A DNA stretch of 64,000 nucleotides from Arthrobacter sp. ISL-48 (GCF_018613805.1 NZ_JAGGPL010000011.1:1-64000), one strand, 5' to 3'. Counted from the first letter of the stretch, positions 8,701 to 20,991 are shown. Numbers and translations: made by a program. Notes: a model not told the origin generated them from the sequence alone.

Positions 8701-8729
8701 GCCGAGATGAGGCGGCGGGCAAGGCTCAT
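5718..8729 (-). CDS. glnE: Bifunctional glutamine synthetase adenylyltransferase/deadenylyltransferase
   Basis: At 1003 residues this has the full GlnE length. It carries two nucleotidyltransferase domains, each with the G/SDxD metal-binding motif: ISDVDVIYV around residue 230 and GSDADVMYVH in the second half. Each is followed by a conserved VDANLRPEGKSGPLV or VDADLRPEGKSGAMV segment. GlnE attaches AMP to, and removes it from, the regulatory tyrosine of GlnA1, turning glutamine synthetase down when nitrogen is plentiful. It lies nine bases after glnA2, so the two are co-transcribed, the same glnA2-glnE order as in M. tuberculosis. Confidence 0.96.
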   Translation of the reverse strand: MSLARRLISAGFSDLEKGERFLAAPELDGLDQDRLFAGLQMAASPDTALQSLVRLIEKHPDLRKLAAADPETSEPLYRVLGASEALGEFLIRHPEHLDAFEVTASPEPLQAEPEQLRTALLKSVRADPRSARPVAGISGTEAYAALRTAYRRGVVDLAVKDLCAADPLDFMPAVGAELADLAGAAIEAALAVSRAEAADQFGAADVADVGLAVIGMGKCGARELNYISDVDVIYVIESGELDDARASTIGNALATGISRAISSIAREPGLWEVDANLRPEGKSGPLVRTLASHETYYARWAESWEFQALLKARTIAGDTGLGQRYENAVAPLIWSSAGRDGFVESVQAMRRRVTEHIPAAEEQRQIKLGRGGLRDVEFTVQLLQLVHGKSDESLRHRDTTSAIAALSAGGYIGRADAAGFDHAYRYLRLLEHRIQLFQLRRTHLMPVGEPALRALAKAVLGPFSNERPHPDALLAAWHKTKRSVRELHERIFYRPLLNTAAKLSSEDARLTPEAAQGRLAALGYGDPQGAMRHIEALTAGVSRRAALQRQLLPILLDWLAEGVDPDAGLLAFRRVSETLGTTHWYLGMLRDSKAAAERLCHVLSNSRLISDLLEVSPESVAWLGQDRDLLPLSFEAQWQEITSKMSRHADPESAMRLIRLIRRREILRIAVADSAGLLGQDQVGAALADNDRAAVLGALRVAEGIVSARGPLKTAVLVVAMGRQGGREIGYGSDADVMYVHRALPGYAEEEAQEQAARIVAKVSSLLTQPLKPAIKAERVLQVDADLRPEGKSGAMVRSLDSFAEYYRRWSLIWEAQALLRARPMAGDDQLAHDFLELINPIRYPESISDQDVREIRRVKARVEAERLPRGADPARHLKLGRGGLSDVEWLVQLFQLQHAGKHAELRTTSTVEALEAAASLNLLTRDDAQLLADAWRLASRIRSANVIWSGRASDLLPSSRRDLEAVARWCGYEPGHAAALEEDYLRISRRARAVFEKVFYGH

Positions 8730-8738
8730 CGCCGCACG

Positions 8739-10079
8739 CTACAGAATGCCCAGGTTGCGCTGCAGTTCGTAGGGCGTCACCTGGAGCCTGTAGTCCTGCC
8801 ACTCCGCGCGCTTATTGCGCAAGAAGTGCTCGAAGACCTGCTCGCCAAGGATCTGGGGCAGGAGTTCCGATTCCTCCATGGACCGGATGGCGTCGTGGAG
8901 GCTGGCCGGCAGGGGGTCGTGGCCCATGGCGCGGCGCTCAGCAGAGCTCAACGACCAGACGTCGTCCTCTGCGGCGGCTGGCAATTCATAGCCCTCCTCG
9001 ATTCCCTTCAGGCCAGCGCCCAGGAGGACTGCGAAGGCGAGGTACGGGTTGGCAGCTGAATCAATGCCGCGGTATTCGATGCGCGCGGACTGTCCCTTGC
9101 CGGGCTTATACAGCGGCACCCGGACCAGCGCGGAGCGGTTGTTGTGTCCCCAGCTGAGGTAGCTGGGGGCCTCCCCGCCGCCCCACAGCCGCTTGTAGGA
9201 GTTGACGAACTGGTTGGTCACCGCTGTGAACTCAGGCGCATGCTTGAGGATGCCGGCGATGAACTGCCGGGCCGTCTTTGACAGCTGGAACTCCGCGCCA
9301 GCCTCGTAGAAAGCATTCGTGTCGCCCTCGAACAGGGAGAAATGCGTATGCATCCCTGAGCCGGGGTGGGCCGTGAAGGGCTTGGGCATGAACGTCGCGT
9401 ACGTGCCCTGCTGCAGGGCAACTTCCTTGATGACCGTACGGAACGTCATAATGTTGTCCGCAGTCTGCAGGGCGTCCGCGTAACGGAGGTCGATCTCGTT
9501 CTGGCCCGGGCCTGCCTCGTGGTGGCTGAACTCGACCGATATACCCACGGATTCCAGCATGGTCACGGCCGTGCGGCGGAAGTCCTGGGCCACGCCCCCG
9601 GGCACATGGTCAAAGTAGCCGCCCTCGTCCACCGGGACGGGCGAACCGTCAGGGCCGGGTTCCTGGGACTTGAGGAGGTAGAACTCGATTTCAGGATGCG
9701 TGTAGCACGTGAATCCCATGTCCGCGGCCTTCGCCAGCGTGCGCTTGAGGACATTGCGGGGGTCTGCGGCGGACGGCTCGCCGTCCGGTGTCAGGATGTC
9801 GCAGAACATCCGCGACGTCTGCTCGGTCTCGCCACGCCACGGCAGGATCTGGAAGGTGGAGGGATCCGGCTGGGCGAGCATGTCGGATTCAAAGACCCGG
9901 GCCAGGCCTTCAATGGCGGAGCCGTCAAAGCCGAGGCCCTCCTCAAAAGCACCCTCAACCTCGGCCGGGGCAAGCGCCACGGACTTGAGGGACCCTACGA
10001 CGTCGGTGAACCACAGGCGTACAAACCGTACGTCGCGCTCTTCGATTGTGCGCAGGACAAACTCTTGCTGGCGGTCCAT
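8739..10079 (-). CDS. glnA2: Glutamine synthetase-like GlnA2
   Basis: A 446-residue GSI-family protein beginning MDRQQEFVLRTIEERDVRF, essentially the start of mycobacterial GlnA2, which has the same length. It has the HPEIEFYLL and HPGSGMHTHFSLF metal/ATP motifs and the NRSALVRVP glutamate loop. The family is the alpha-type enzyme that is not controlled by GlnE; in Streptomyces the homologue was reported to glutamylate polyamines. Which activity applies here cannot be read from sequence. An ATG nine codons upstream is rejected because GGAGAAGAGG lies just before the ATG at 10079. It is transcribed with glnE. Confidence 0.93.
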   Translation of the reverse strand: MDRQQEFVLRTIEERDVRFVRLWFTDVVGSLKSVALAPAEVEGAFEEGLGFDGSAIEGLARVFESDMLAQPDPSTFQILPWRGETEQTSRMFCDILTPDGEPSAADPRNVLKRTLAKAADMGFTCYTHPEIEFYLLKSQEPGPDGSPVPVDEGGYFDHVPGGVAQDFRRTAVTMLESVGISVEFSHHEAGPGQNEIDLRYADALQTADNIMTFRTVIKEVALQQGTYATFMPKPFTAHPGSGMHTHFSLFEGDTNAFYEAGAEFQLSKTARQFIAGILKHAPEFTAVTNQFVNSYKRLWGGGEAPSYLSWGHNNRSALVRVPLYKPGKGQSARIEYRGIDSAANPYLAFAVLLGAGLKGIEEGYELPAAAEDDVWSLSSAERRAMGHDPLPASLHDAIRSMEESELLPQILGEQVFEHFLRNKRAEWQDYRLQVTPYELQRNLGIL

Positions 10080-10192
10080 GAAGCCTCTTCTCCGGTCAAC
10101 GTCCATGCTCCGGTCCGCAAGGGAGGAAGCCGGCAGCAGTTCACAAACACTTTACTAAGCAATTGCCGCCAATGCGGGAGCCGGCCTCCCAC

Positions 10193-10208
10193 GTAACACA
10201 GCGTTTAC
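10193..10208. promoter_or_regulatory. Possible weak GlnR half-sites upstream of glnA2
   Basis: A GTAAC and a TTTAC are separated by six bases in the 273-base divergent region between glnA2 and panB. Spacing matches a GlnR a/b pair but the second element is poor. I see no other structure in this intergenic region apart from the panB promoter. Confidence 0.25.
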
Positions 10209-10340
10209 ACGGCAATGACGCCAAGAAGCCTCCCGCAACCCCGGACTGACTGCGTGATGGCGCCTGCACAGCCTCGGAATATGACGCGAATCACCCACGT
10301 CGGCGTCTGCAGGCTGTAGCTCGGACCCCGGGTACCGCAT

Positions 10341-10352
10341 TACGCTCTAGCC
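10341..10352 (+). promoter_or_regulatory. -10 element placing a leaderless start at panB
   Basis: TACGCT (TAnnnT) ends exactly six bases before the panB ATG and no Shine-Dalgarno sequence is present, so transcription should start at the A of the ATG. Confidence 0.6.
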
Positions 10353-11258
10353 ATGGCCTCAAGCAACAGTTCTGACTCACGCGCGTCCGCTGAAGTACCC
10401 GCACCCTACGGCAACGGACCGGGGCAGGCACAGTCGCCGTCGTCGGAACCGGCCCCCAAGCCGGCGCCCAAGGTCCGTATCCACCACCTCCAGCAGGCCA
10501 AGAACGACGGCACGCATTTCGCGATGCTCACCGCCTACGAGCAGTACACCGCGGAGATCTTCGACCAGGCCGGCATCGAGGTGCTGCTGATCGGCGATTC
10601 AGCGTCCAACAACGTCTTCGGCAACGAAACCAGCCTGCCGGTCACGGTGGACGAGCTGCTTCCGCTGTGCCGGGCCGTGGCCCGGTCCGCCAAGCGCTCC
10701 CTGGTGGTGGCCGACCTGCCATTCGGCAGCTACGAAGTATCGGCCCAACAGGGCGTTGCCACCGGCGTCCGTTTCCTCAAAGAGGGGCTGGTCCACGCCG
10801 TCAAGATCGAGGGCGGCAAGTTCTACGCGGAGACAGTCCGTGCCATGGTCCAGGCCGGCATCCCCGTGATGGCGCACATCGGCTTCACTCCGCAGAGCGA
10901 ACACGCGCTGGGGGGCTACCGTGTGCAGGGCCGCGGCGACGACGCGCAGCGCCTGATTGACGACGCTGTCGCGCTTGCAGAGGCCGGCGCGTTCTGCGTG
11001 CTGATGGAAATGGTTCCGGCGGACACCGCCGCCGCCGTTGACGCTGCGGTCAGCGTTCCGACCATCGGCATCGGTGCGGGCAACTCCACCACCGGGCAGG
11101 TGCTGGTCTGGCAGGACATGGCTGGCCTGCGGGGCGGCCGGATGGCGAAGTTTGTCAAGCAATACGCCGACCTCCGCACCACGCTCAGCGATGCAGCGAA
11201 AGCCTACGGCGACGACGTCCGGTCAGGCCAGTTCCCCGGTCCCGAGCACTCCTTCTAG
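10353..11258 (+). CDS. panB: 3-methyl-2-oxobutanoate hydroxymethyltransferase
   Basis: The 301-residue PanB performs the first step of pantothenate (vitamin B5, hence coenzyme A) synthesis, moving a hydroxymethyl group from methylene-tetrahydrofolate onto ketoisovalerate. It is a TIM-barrel enzyme: [19 protein letters not shown] opens the barrel, [12 protein letters not shown] carries the metal aspartate, VKIEGGKFY the second ligand region, and HIGFTPQS and [18 protein letters not shown] close it. The first 40 residues are a Pro/Ala-rich tail outside the fold. The ATG is probably leaderless. Its place beside glnA2 is the same as in mycobacteria. Confidence 0.96.
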   Translation: MASSNSSDSRASAEVPAPYGNGPGQAQSPSSEPAPKPAPKVRIHHLQQAKNDGTHFAMLTAYEQYTAEIFDQAGIEVLLIGDSASNNVFGNETSLPVTVDELLPLCRAVARSAKRSLVVADLPFGSYEVSAQQGVATGVRFLKEGLVHAVKIEGGKFYAETVRAMVQAGIPVMAHIGFTPQSEHALGGYRVQGRGDDAQRLIDDAVALAEAGAFCVLMEMVPADTAAAVDAAVSVPTIGIGAGNSTTGQVLVWQDMAGLRGGRMAKFVKQYADLRTTLSDAAKAYGDDVRSGQFPGPEHSF

Positions 11259-11277
11259 AGCAGGAGCGGGGAGCGTC

Positions 11278-11442
11278 CTAGTCGTCGTCGCCCTTGTCCC
11301 AGGCTTCGTTGCGGGCCCGGACCTTCTCCAGAGCGTGCTCAGCCTCTTCCCGGGTCTTGTACGGGCCAATGAGCTGACTCCAGTCCGAAAGGGCATCCTC
11401 TTCTACCTCGTGGGTGTTCACGTTGTACCAGTACTCAGTCAT
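11278..11442 (-). CDS. Small SPOR-domain-like protein
   Basis: A 54-residue acidic protein with the pattern EYWYNVNTHEVEE..., then LIGPYKTREEAEHALEKVRARN. The GPYKTREEAEHAL segment resembles one repeat of the SPOR fold, which in larger proteins binds denuded peptidoglycan glycans; a free-standing copy is widespread in actinobacteria and has no known function. The ATG at 11442 follows GAGGAAC closely, which rules out a longer upstream extension. It lies convergent to panB and divergent from map. Confidence 0.75.
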   Translation of the reverse strand: MTEYWYNVNTHEVEEDALSDWSQLIGPYKTREEAEHALEKVRARNEAWDKGDDD

Positions 11443-11563
11443 CGTTGTTCCTCGTTCCGCTGGTAGGTGCCGGCTGCGGAGTGCCACGGCGTGATCCACG
11501 TAACGTAAACCCCTACGCGGACCAGTTGCGCCCTCCGGTTACTTGGCGATCTGCGGTGCCTTA

Positions 11564-11575
11564 TATGATCAATCT
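11564..11575 (+). promoter_or_regulatory. -10 element placing a leaderless start at map
   Basis: TATGAT ends six bases before the map ATG, with TTGGCG 15 bases upstream of it and no ribosome-binding site, indicating a leaderless transcript. Confidence 0.6.
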
Positions 11576-12454
11576 ATGCCTTCCCACGCCTCGACTGCAC
11601 CCACCGGCACCCTCACGCCGGGAACCGTCAGCCCGCAGCTCCCAGTTCCGGCGTCCATACCGCGACCCGAATATGTTGGCAAGCCCGGCCCTGCCAAATT
11701 CACCGGCTCCGAGGTCAAACCGGCCGAGACCATCGAGAAGATCAGGATCGCCAGCAGGATCGCCGCCCAGGCCATCGTTGAGGTGGGCAATCACATCAGG
11801 CCGGGCGTCACCACCGACCAGCTGGACAAGGTAGGCCACGAATTCCTCCTCGACCACAAGGCCTACCCGTCCACGCTCGGCTACCGTGGATTTCCCAAGT
11901 CCCTGTGTTCTTCCCTGAATGAAGTCATCTGCCACGGCATCCCGGACAGCACGCTGGTCCAGGAGGGCGACATCATCAATATCGACATCACTGCCTTCAT
12001 TGACGGAGTGCATGGCGACACCAACTACACCTTCCTGGTGGGCGACGTCGACGAAGAATCCCGTCTGCTCGTCGAACGCACTCAGGAATCGCTCAACAGG
12101 GCCATCAAAGCAGTGGCGCCCGGCCGCGAAATCAACGTGATCGGCCGCGCCATCCAGTCCTATGCCAAGCGTTTCGGCTACGGTGTGGTGCGGGACTTCA
12201 CCGGCCACGGGGTGGGCGAAGCCTTCCACACCGGGCTCATCATCCCGCACTACGATGCGGCCCCGGCCTACAACACCGTGATCGAAGCAGGAATGGTTTT
12301 CACGATCGAGCCCATGCTGACGCTTGGCACCGTGGAATGGGACATGTGGCCCGACGACTGGACCGTGGTCACCCGCGACCGCAAGCGGACCGCCCAGTTC
12401 GAACACACACTGCTGGTGACCGAAGCCGGCGCCGAAATCCTGACCCTGCCCTGA
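11576..12454 (+). CDS. map: Methionine aminopeptidase type I
   Basis: The 292-residue MetAP removes the initiator methionine from new proteins. The pita-bread fold is clear: [21 protein letters not shown] contains the first metal aspartate, [11 protein letters not shown] the second, [12 protein letters not shown] the histidine ligand, and MVFTIEPM a glutamate ligand. It has an N-terminal extension of about 45 residues with a [14 protein letters not shown] segment, as in the actinobacterial MetAP1c type. I start at the ATG at 11576, not the one 33 bases upstream, because a TATGAT hexamer lies just before it. The next gene follows after 65 bases on the same strand. Confidence 0.95.
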   Translation: MPSHASTAPTGTLTPGTVSPQLPVPASIPRPEYVGKPGPAKFTGSEVKPAETIEKIRIASRIAAQAIVEVGNHIRPGVTTDQLDKVGHEFLLDHKAYPSTLGYRGFPKSLCSSLNEVICHGIPDSTLVQEGDIINIDITAFIDGVHGDTNYTFLVGDVDEESRLLVERTQESLNRAIKAVAPGREINVIGRAIQSYAKRFGYGVVRDFTGHGVGEAFHTGLIIPHYDAAPAYNTVIEAGMVFTIEPMLTLGTVEWDMWPDDWTVVTRDRKRTAQFEHTLLVTEAGAEILTLP

Positions 12455-12519
12455 TCATTGCCTGAAATCGGTCAGCCGTCCGGCTGCCCTGCCCGCCCAC
12501 TGCCACGAACGGAACCACA

Positions 12520-13323
12520 TTGGCCAAGAAGGACGAGAAGTCGCACAAGCACGCTCCGCTGATCGGCATCGACATCGGCGGCACGGGAATCAAGGGCGGC
12601 ATTGTCGACCTGAAGAAGGGCAAGCTCGTGGGCGAACGGTTCCGTGTGCCCACCCCGCAGCCTGCCACTCCGGCCGCTGTGGCGGAAGTCGTGGCGCAGG
12701 TCGTGGCGGAGCTTTCCGCCCGCCCGGAGGCTCCGGAAGCAGGCTCGCCGATTGGCGTCACCTTTCCCGGCATCATCCAGCACGGGGTGGTCCACTCGGC
12801 GGCCAACGTGGACAAGAGCTGGCTGGACACCGACATCGATGGCCTGCTCACCGCGCGGCTGGGACGGCCGGTTGAGGTCATCAATGACGCCGACGCTGCC
12901 GGTCTTGCCGAAGCCCGCTACGGTGCCGGCGAGGGCGTCGATGGCACGGTCCTGGTGATCACGCTGGGCACCGGAATCGGGTCCGCATTCATCTTCAACG
13001 GCCACCTGGTCCCCAACGCGGAACTGGGCCACCTGGAGATCGACGGCTTTGACGCCGAAACCAAGGCCTCGGCCGTGGCACGCGAGCGTGACGGCCTGAG
13101 CTGGGAGGAGTACAGCGTGCTGCTGCAGCGCTACTTCTCCCACGTCGAATTCCTGTTCTCCCCCGAACTCTTTATCGTGGGCGGCGGCATCTCAAAGCGC
13201 GCCGACGAGTACCTGCCCAACCTCAAGCTCCGCACGCCCATCGTGCCGGCCGAGCTGAAGAACGAGGCCGGGATCGTGGGCGCAGCCCTTGAAATCGCCG
13301 TGAAGCACAAGCTGCACAAATAA
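12520..13323 (+). CDS. ppgK: Polyphosphate glucokinase
   Basis: A 267-residue ROK-fold kinase that phosphorylates glucose using polyphosphate or ATP, an enzyme characteristic of actinobacteria. [17 protein letters not shown] is the phosphate-binding loop, [17 protein letters not shown] holds the catalytic aspartate, and [11 protein letters not shown] and ELGHLEIDG follow. It lacks the CxCGxxGC zinc motif present in the glucokinase at 55.1 kb, as expected of PpgK. Translation starts at TTG (12520), with CGGAAC nearby. The SDR gene follows after three bases, so they probably share a message. Confidence 0.93.
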   Translation: MAKKDEKSHKHAPLIGIDIGGTGIKGGIVDLKKGKLVGERFRVPTPQPATPAAVAEVVAQVVAELSARPEAPEAGSPIGVTFPGIIQHGVVHSAANVDKSWLDTDIDGLLTARLGRPVEVINDADAAGLAEARYGAGEGVDGTVLVITLGTGIGSAFIFNGHLVPNAELGHLEIDGFDAETKASAVARERDGLSWEEYSVLLQRYFSHVEFLFSPELFIVGGGISKRADEYLPNLKLRTPIVPAELKNEAGIVGAALEIAVKHKLHK

Positions 13324-13326
13324 GCG

Positions 13327-14094
13327 GTGACTTCTTCGAAGGGGGCTTCGTCCGGGGTCATGATCGTCACCGGGGCCAGCCGTGGCATCGGCGCTGCCAT
13401 CGCACTTCGCGCCACACGGGCCGGGTACGCCGTCGTCGTGAATTATTCAGCGGATGCCGACGGCGCCAGGTCAGTGGTGCAGGAGATTACGGCCGACGGC
13501 GGCACCGCCGCCGCTGTCCAGGCTGACGTCAGCGATCCCGCCGCAGTCAAGGGGATGTTCGACGCCGCGGCCCGGTTGGGGAGGCTCTCCGCGGTGGTCA
13601 ACAACGCCGGAATCACCGGAAACCTGATCGGCAAACTCGCCGATGTCCCTGCTGACACGGTGCGACGGGTCATGGAAGTCAACGTGTCCGGCCTGATCTA
13701 TGTCTGCCAAGAAGCCGTCCGCAGGCTCGGCGAAGACGGGCACGGCGCTGGCGGCTCCATCGTCAATATCTCCTCCACGGCCACCAAGGCCGGTTCACCC
13801 GGTACCTGGGCGCATTACGCGGCGTCCAAGGGCGCCGTCGATGTCCTCACTGTGGGGCTGGCGGCTGAGGTGGCTGCCCAGGGCATCCGGGTCAACTGCG
13901 TGGCTCCGGGCAGCACCAATACGGGGCTGCATGCAGCGGCGGGAATGCCCGATCGCGTGCAGCGGCTGAATCCAACCATTCCGATGGGGCGCGGTGCGGA
14001 GCCGGACGAGGTCGCGGCAGCGGTGATGTGGCTCATGTCCGCTGAGGCCGGGTACATTACCGGCGCCGTGTTGCCTGTCTCGGGTGGCCGGTAG
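13327..14094 (+). CDS. SDR family NAD(P)-dependent oxidoreductase
   Basis: A 255-residue classical short-chain dehydrogenase. TGASRGIG near residue 15 binds the dinucleotide, NNAG stabilises the sheet, and the catalytic triad is visible as the SSTATK serine and the YAASK tyrosine/lysine. The C-terminal GYITGAVLPVSGG end is typical. An asparagine in VNYSAD after the second strand hints at NADP preference, but the substrate is unknown; FabG-like and sugar/alcohol dehydrogenases fit equally. The GTG at 13327 is taken because it almost abuts ppgK; an ATG at 13360 just before the fold is an alternative. Confidence 0.88.
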   Translation: MTSSKGASSGVMIVTGASRGIGAAIALRATRAGYAVVVNYSADADGARSVVQEITADGGTAAAVQADVSDPAAVKGMFDAAARLGRLSAVVNNAGITGNLIGKLADVPADTVRRVMEVNVSGLIYVCQEAVRRLGEDGHGAGGSIVNISSTATKAGSPGTWAHYAASKGAVDVLTVGLAAEVAAQGIRVNCVAPGSTNTGLHAAAGMPDRVQRLNPTIPMGRGAEPDEVAAAVMWLMSAEAGYITGAVLPVSGGR

Positions 14095-14122
14095 GCGGAC
14101 CCATCGTCTAAACGTGGTGGTG

Positions 14123-14162
14123 CCGGTGGTGGCTGCGGCTTCCCCTCCGCTGCCACCACCGG
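14123..14162. terminator. Hairpin between convergent SDR and nrdR genes
   Basis: A 16-base inverted repeat (CCGGTGGTGGCTGCGG against its complement, one mismatch) with an eight-base loop separates two convergent genes. No T-run on either strand; probably a bidirectional stop. Confidence 0.6.
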
Positions 14163-14164
14163 AG

Positions 14165-14689
14165 TTACAGGGGGCTCTTTTCGGAGCCCTTTAGGCTCTT
14201 TGATGCCCCTTCGCCCAGAGCCGTGAGTTCCTTGGCTTCCTCTTCGGACTCGTGGCGGAGGAGCGAAATTGCCGTCTCGAAGTCCTCAAGGGATTCGAAG
14301 GCCTGGTACACACTGGCGAAGCGCAGGTAGGCCACTTTGTCCAGCTTCTGCAATGGCCCCAGGATCGCCAGGCCCACTTCGTGGGCGTCGATTTCGGCGG
14401 CACCCGACGCCCGGATCTGTTCCTCGACCTCCTGGGCGAGGAGCGCGAGATCGTCCTCGCTGACGGGACGGCCCTGGCATGCCTTGCGTACGCCGTTAAT
14501 GACCTTGCTGCGACTGAAGGGCTCTCCCACTCCGGAGCGCTTGATCACCGATAGGCTGGTGGTTTCCACGGTGGTGAAGCGACGGCCACATTCGGGGCAC
14601 TGCCTGCGGCGCCTGATGGCTGAGCCGTCGTCGGCCATGCGGCTGTCCACGACGCGGGAGTCGGGATTGCGGCAGAACGGACAGTACAT
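14165..14689 (-). CDS. nrdR: Ribonucleotide reductase regulator NrdR
   Basis: The 174-residue NrdR is a zinc-ribbon/ATP-cone repressor of ribonucleotide reductase genes. MYCPFC and QCPECGRRF supply the four zinc cysteines, and a conserved [24 protein letters not shown] segment begins the ATP-cone that senses ATP versus dATP. The C-terminal 20 residues are a polar tail beyond the usual core. No nrd gene is in the window, but two NrdR-type boxes lie in its own promoter, implying autoregulation. Confidence 0.96.
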   Translation of the reverse strand: MYCPFCRNPDSRVVDSRMADDGSAIRRRRQCPECGRRFTTVETTSLSVIKRSGVGEPFSRSKVINGVRKACQGRPVSEDDLALLAQEVEEQIRASGAAEIDAHEVGLAILGPLQKLDKVAYLRFASVYQAFESLEDFETAISLLRHESEEEAKELTALGEGASKSLKGSEKSPL

Positions 14690-14806
14690 GGAATCCCCTC
14701 TCCCAAGCCGATGGCGCCCTGCGGGCCGGTCTTCGGCTACCAGTCTACGACTAGATGTAGCAGAATAACAATCCTGTAATTACTACATGTAGTGGTTGCG
14801 GCCAGA
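14690..14806 (-). promoter_or_regulatory. nrdR promoter with two NrdR-type boxes
   Basis: Box A, the perfect 12-base palindrome ACTACATGTAGT, is at 14782-14793. Box B, CTACATCTAGT in minus-strand reading, covers 14750-14760. Their centres are 32 bp apart, three helical turns, which is the architecture described for NrdR operators. On the minus strand a TTGTTA and a TAGACT hexamer, 18 bases apart, straddle box B, so binding would block the promoter. Confidence 0.65.
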
Positions 14807-16198
14807 TCACTTCCTACGGCTGGCGGCCTCTGCGAAGCGTGCAGTGACGGCCTCGCCGTGGGCCGGAAGGTCCTCCGCGCCGGATAGGCTCACGATGTGT
14901 CCGCTGACCTCCTGGAGCGCGGCCCTGCTGTAGTTGATTACCTGGATGGCACGCAGAAAGGTGGTCACATTCAGCCCTGAGGAGAACGCCGCCGTTCCGC
15001 TGGTCGGCAGTACGTGATTCGACCCCGCGCAGTAGTCCCCCAGGCTGACCGGGCTGTAATCCCCCACGAAGATGGCGCCGGCGTTTCGTATCCGGCTCGC
15101 CACGCCGGCCGCGTCCTCTGTCATGATCTCCAAGTGCTCGGCGGCGTAGGCATCGCAGGCCGCGATGCCCTGCTCGAGGTCCTCCACCAGGACCACCCCG
15201 GACTGCGGGCCGGAGAGCGCCTCAACAACGCGCTGGGAGTGCTTGGTCGCGGCGGCCTGGACGTCCAGCTCTGCCCTAACAGCGGCGGCGAGCTCCTCGG
15301 AGTCCGTGACGAGCACGGAGGCCGCCTGGGGGTCGTGCTCGGCCTGGCTGATCAGATCCGCGGCAACCAGGGCCGGCTTCGCCGAGGAGTCGGCCAGGAT
15401 GGCGATCTCCGTGGTGCCCGCCTCGGAATCGATTCCCACGACGCCTTTGACCAGGCGCTTCGCTGTTGCCACGAAGATGTTTCCCGGCCCCGTGACAACG
15501 TCAACGGGCTCCAGGGCCGGTCCGGCGTCGGTGGCGTCCGCTCCGTAGGCAAAGGCGGCGATGGCCTGGGCGCCACCAATTGCGTACACCTCATCGATGC
15601 CCAGGAGGGCAGCGGCCGCGAGGATGGTGGGGTGGGGCAATCCCCCGAAATCCTTCTGCGGCGGCGAGGCCAGGGCGATGGACTCCACTCCTGCCGCGAG
15701 TGCAGGAACAACATTCATGATCACCGATGACGGGTAAACGGCCAGGCCGCCGGGGACATACAGTCCCACCCGGGCAACAGGGACCCAGTTCTGGCTCACG
15801 AAGGCGCCATCGCCGAGTTCGACGTCGATGTTCCGGGGGCGCTGCCCGTCCGCGAAGCGCCGGGCACGGCTGATGGACTCTTCGAGGGCACCGCGCACTG
15901 CCGGGTCGAGTTCATCCAGTGCCCGGGCCAGGGCTTCAGCCGGGACCCGCGGGTGCTCCTGATCAACGCCGTCGAAGCGGACGGCAAGGTCGCTGAGGGC
16001 GGCGAAGCCGCGCTGGCGGACGTCGGCAATGATGTCCAGGACCCGCTGCTCAGCATCTGCCACAGTCTGGTGCCGCGCGCGGGGAACAGCCGCACGCAGC
16101 CCGGCAAGAGCCAGGCCCTTGCCCCGGAGATCGACCGTACGGAAACTGACGGCATCGGCAGGAGGGGTAGTAGCAGGGAACTCAGGAGATATGGTCAC
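14807..16198 (-). CDS. hisD: Histidinol dehydrogenase
   Basis: This 463-residue zinc enzyme carries out the last two oxidations of histidine biosynthesis, L-histidinol to L-histidine with NAD. Diagnostic stretches are [61 protein letters not shown], and SAEHLEIM-like [10 protein letters not shown] followed by [13 protein letters not shown]. No other his genes are visible. The GTG start overlaps the stop of the upstream membrane-protein gene by four bases (GTGA), so the two are translationally coupled. Confidence 0.96.
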   Translation of the reverse strand: MTISPEFPATTPPADAVSFRTVDLRGKGLALAGLRAAVPRARHQTVADAEQRVLDIIADVRQRGFAALSDLAVRFDGVDQEHPRVPAEALARALDELDPAVRGALEESISRARRFADGQRPRNIDVELGDGAFVSQNWVPVARVGLYVPGGLAVYPSSVIMNVVPALAAGVESIALASPPQKDFGGLPHPTILAAAALLGIDEVYAIGGAQAIAAFAYGADATDAGPALEPVDVVTGPGNIFVATAKRLVKGVVGIDSEAGTTEIAILADSSAKPALVAADLISQAEHDPQAASVLVTDSEELAAAVRAELDVQAAATKHSQRVVEALSGPQSGVVLVEDLEQGIAACDAYAAEHLEIMTEDAAGVASRIRNAGAIFVGDYSPVSLGDYCAGSNHVLPTSGTAAFSSGLNVTTFLRAIQVINYSRAALQEVSGHIVSLSGAEDLPAHGEAVTARFAEAASRRK

Positions 16199-16755
16199 CG
16201 GTCCATTTTACGCATCGGCGCTGTGCTTCCCGTGAAGGGGGCACTGCCGGTGTGACCGTCTGTCCGGTCCTGCCCCTGCTTTGACAGGTTAAGCAGGCTG
16301 ATGATGAAGACGGCAGCGGCCGTGGCTCCCGGCCACAGAAGCACCACGGCAACCGATCGGAGCGAAAAGGCGACGCTGGCGTTGGCCGAGGTATCTGCGG
16401 GGGCACCAAACCAGCGGGCCGCAAGGATGCCTGTCTGCCACGCCAGCAGGGCACCCACCAGGGCGCCGGCAAGACCAAGCATCAGGTCCCGTTGCGGAAA
16501 CCCGCGGGTTTTGTCCGTCAGAAACACCGCCAGCAGGCAGCCGGAAAAAATGAACAGGCCCGCGAGGGTGAGGTCGCGGGGCAGCCAGACCTGCGGATTC
16601 GTTCCGACCGCCAGCGAGGGATCCCTGGTGAGGAGGTTCAAGCCGCCAGGAGCGAGCAGCCACCAGAGCAGCCCCACCGGAAGTCCCGCCGCCGCAGCGG
16701 TAACAAACACTGTCCGTGGCATGGGAAAGGAACGACGGCGGGTGCGTAGTGTCAT
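16195..16755 (-). CDS. Four-helix membrane protein of unknown function
   Basis: A 186-residue protein with four hydrophobic segments, about residues 16-35, 62-82, 90-110 and 131-155, and a polar C-terminal tail of 30 residues. I do not recognise the family with confidence. The helices are separated by a loop with an LPRDLTLAG motif and a [13 protein letters not shown] repeat-like third helix. Its stop overlaps the hisD start, but no link with histidine synthesis is suggested by the sequence. Confidence 0.7.
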   Translation of the reverse strand: MTLRTRRRSFPMPRTVFVTAAAAGLPVGLLWWLLAPGGLNLLTRDPSLAVGTNPQVWLPRDLTLAGLFIFSGCLLAVFLTDKTRGFPQRDLMLGLAGALVGALLAWQTGILAARWFGAPADTSANASVAFSLRSVAVVLLWPGATAAAVFIISLLNLSKQGQDRTDGHTGSAPFTGSTAPMRKMDR

Positions 16756-16857
16756 GAAACAAACCTTAACAAATGTTCAGGCACCTCAATCAAAGGACGT
16801 GGCGGGTAAACGGACTCCCCTGCACGGCCAGCGACCCATACCCTTGAAGTAAGTCCA

Positions 16858-17391
16858 GTGTCATCCAATTACATCAGGGAGTCCGTGCCAGTGACCGCCG
16901 ACCAGGCGCCGTATGAACTGACGTTCAAGGAAATGTTCCGCCGCCATGCGGCAGGCGTCGCCATCATCACCGTGAACTACCAAGGCGAGCCCTATGGCTT
17001 TACAGCGACATCCGTGGCGTCCCTGTCGGCGCAGCCGCCCCGCTTCACTTTCAACATGGCACGCAGCTCCAGCTCCTGGCCCGCGGTGGCCAACACGACC
17101 CATATCGGAGTACACATGCTGGGACTGGAAAACCAGGAGCTTGCAGAGCGTTTCGCCCGGACCAAGAACCGCTTCGGCGGGGACCACTGGGAGCTCGGCC
17201 CGCACGATGTGCCAATCCTCAAGGATGTGGCCGGCTGGCTGATTGGCAAGATCCAGATGCGTCTGTCGTTCGAGAACAACGCCGTGGTGGTCGTTGAGGT
17301 GGTGGACGGACAGGTGGGCGAGGACGGTTCGCCGCTCCTCTACCACGCGGGGGGCTATGGCAGGCCCGTACCGCTGGACTACGAAATCTAG
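16858..17391 (+). CDS. Flavin reductase family (FMN-binding split-barrel) protein
   Basis: A 177-residue protein of the flavin-reductase-like domain family. FRRHAAGVAIITV, then GFTATSVASLSAQPP, then ARSSSSWP and HMLGLENQELAERFA are the usual FMN/FAD contacts and the strand pattern of the short-chain flavin reductases that feed reduced flavin to two-component monooxygenases. No oxygenase is adjacent. The GTG at 16858 has no strong ribosome site; a downstream GTG (VPVTADQ) is possible. It is convergent with dnaE, 19 bases apart, with no clear terminator. Confidence 0.88.
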   Translation: MSSNYIRESVPVTADQAPYELTFKEMFRRHAAGVAIITVNYQGEPYGFTATSVASLSAQPPRFTFNMARSSSSWPAVANTTHIGVHMLGLENQELAERFARTKNRFGGDHWELGPHDVPILKDVAGWLIGKIQMRLSFENNAVVVVEVVDGQVGEDGSPLLYHAGGYGRPVPLDYEI

Positions 17392-17410
17392 CTCCCGGAG
17401 ATCTCAGCCC

Positions 17411-20941
<3,531 letters not shown>

Positions 20942-20991
20942 CGCACTATTCTATGCTCTGGCTCCCTGCCGCAGGCTCTGCGACGCAGTGG

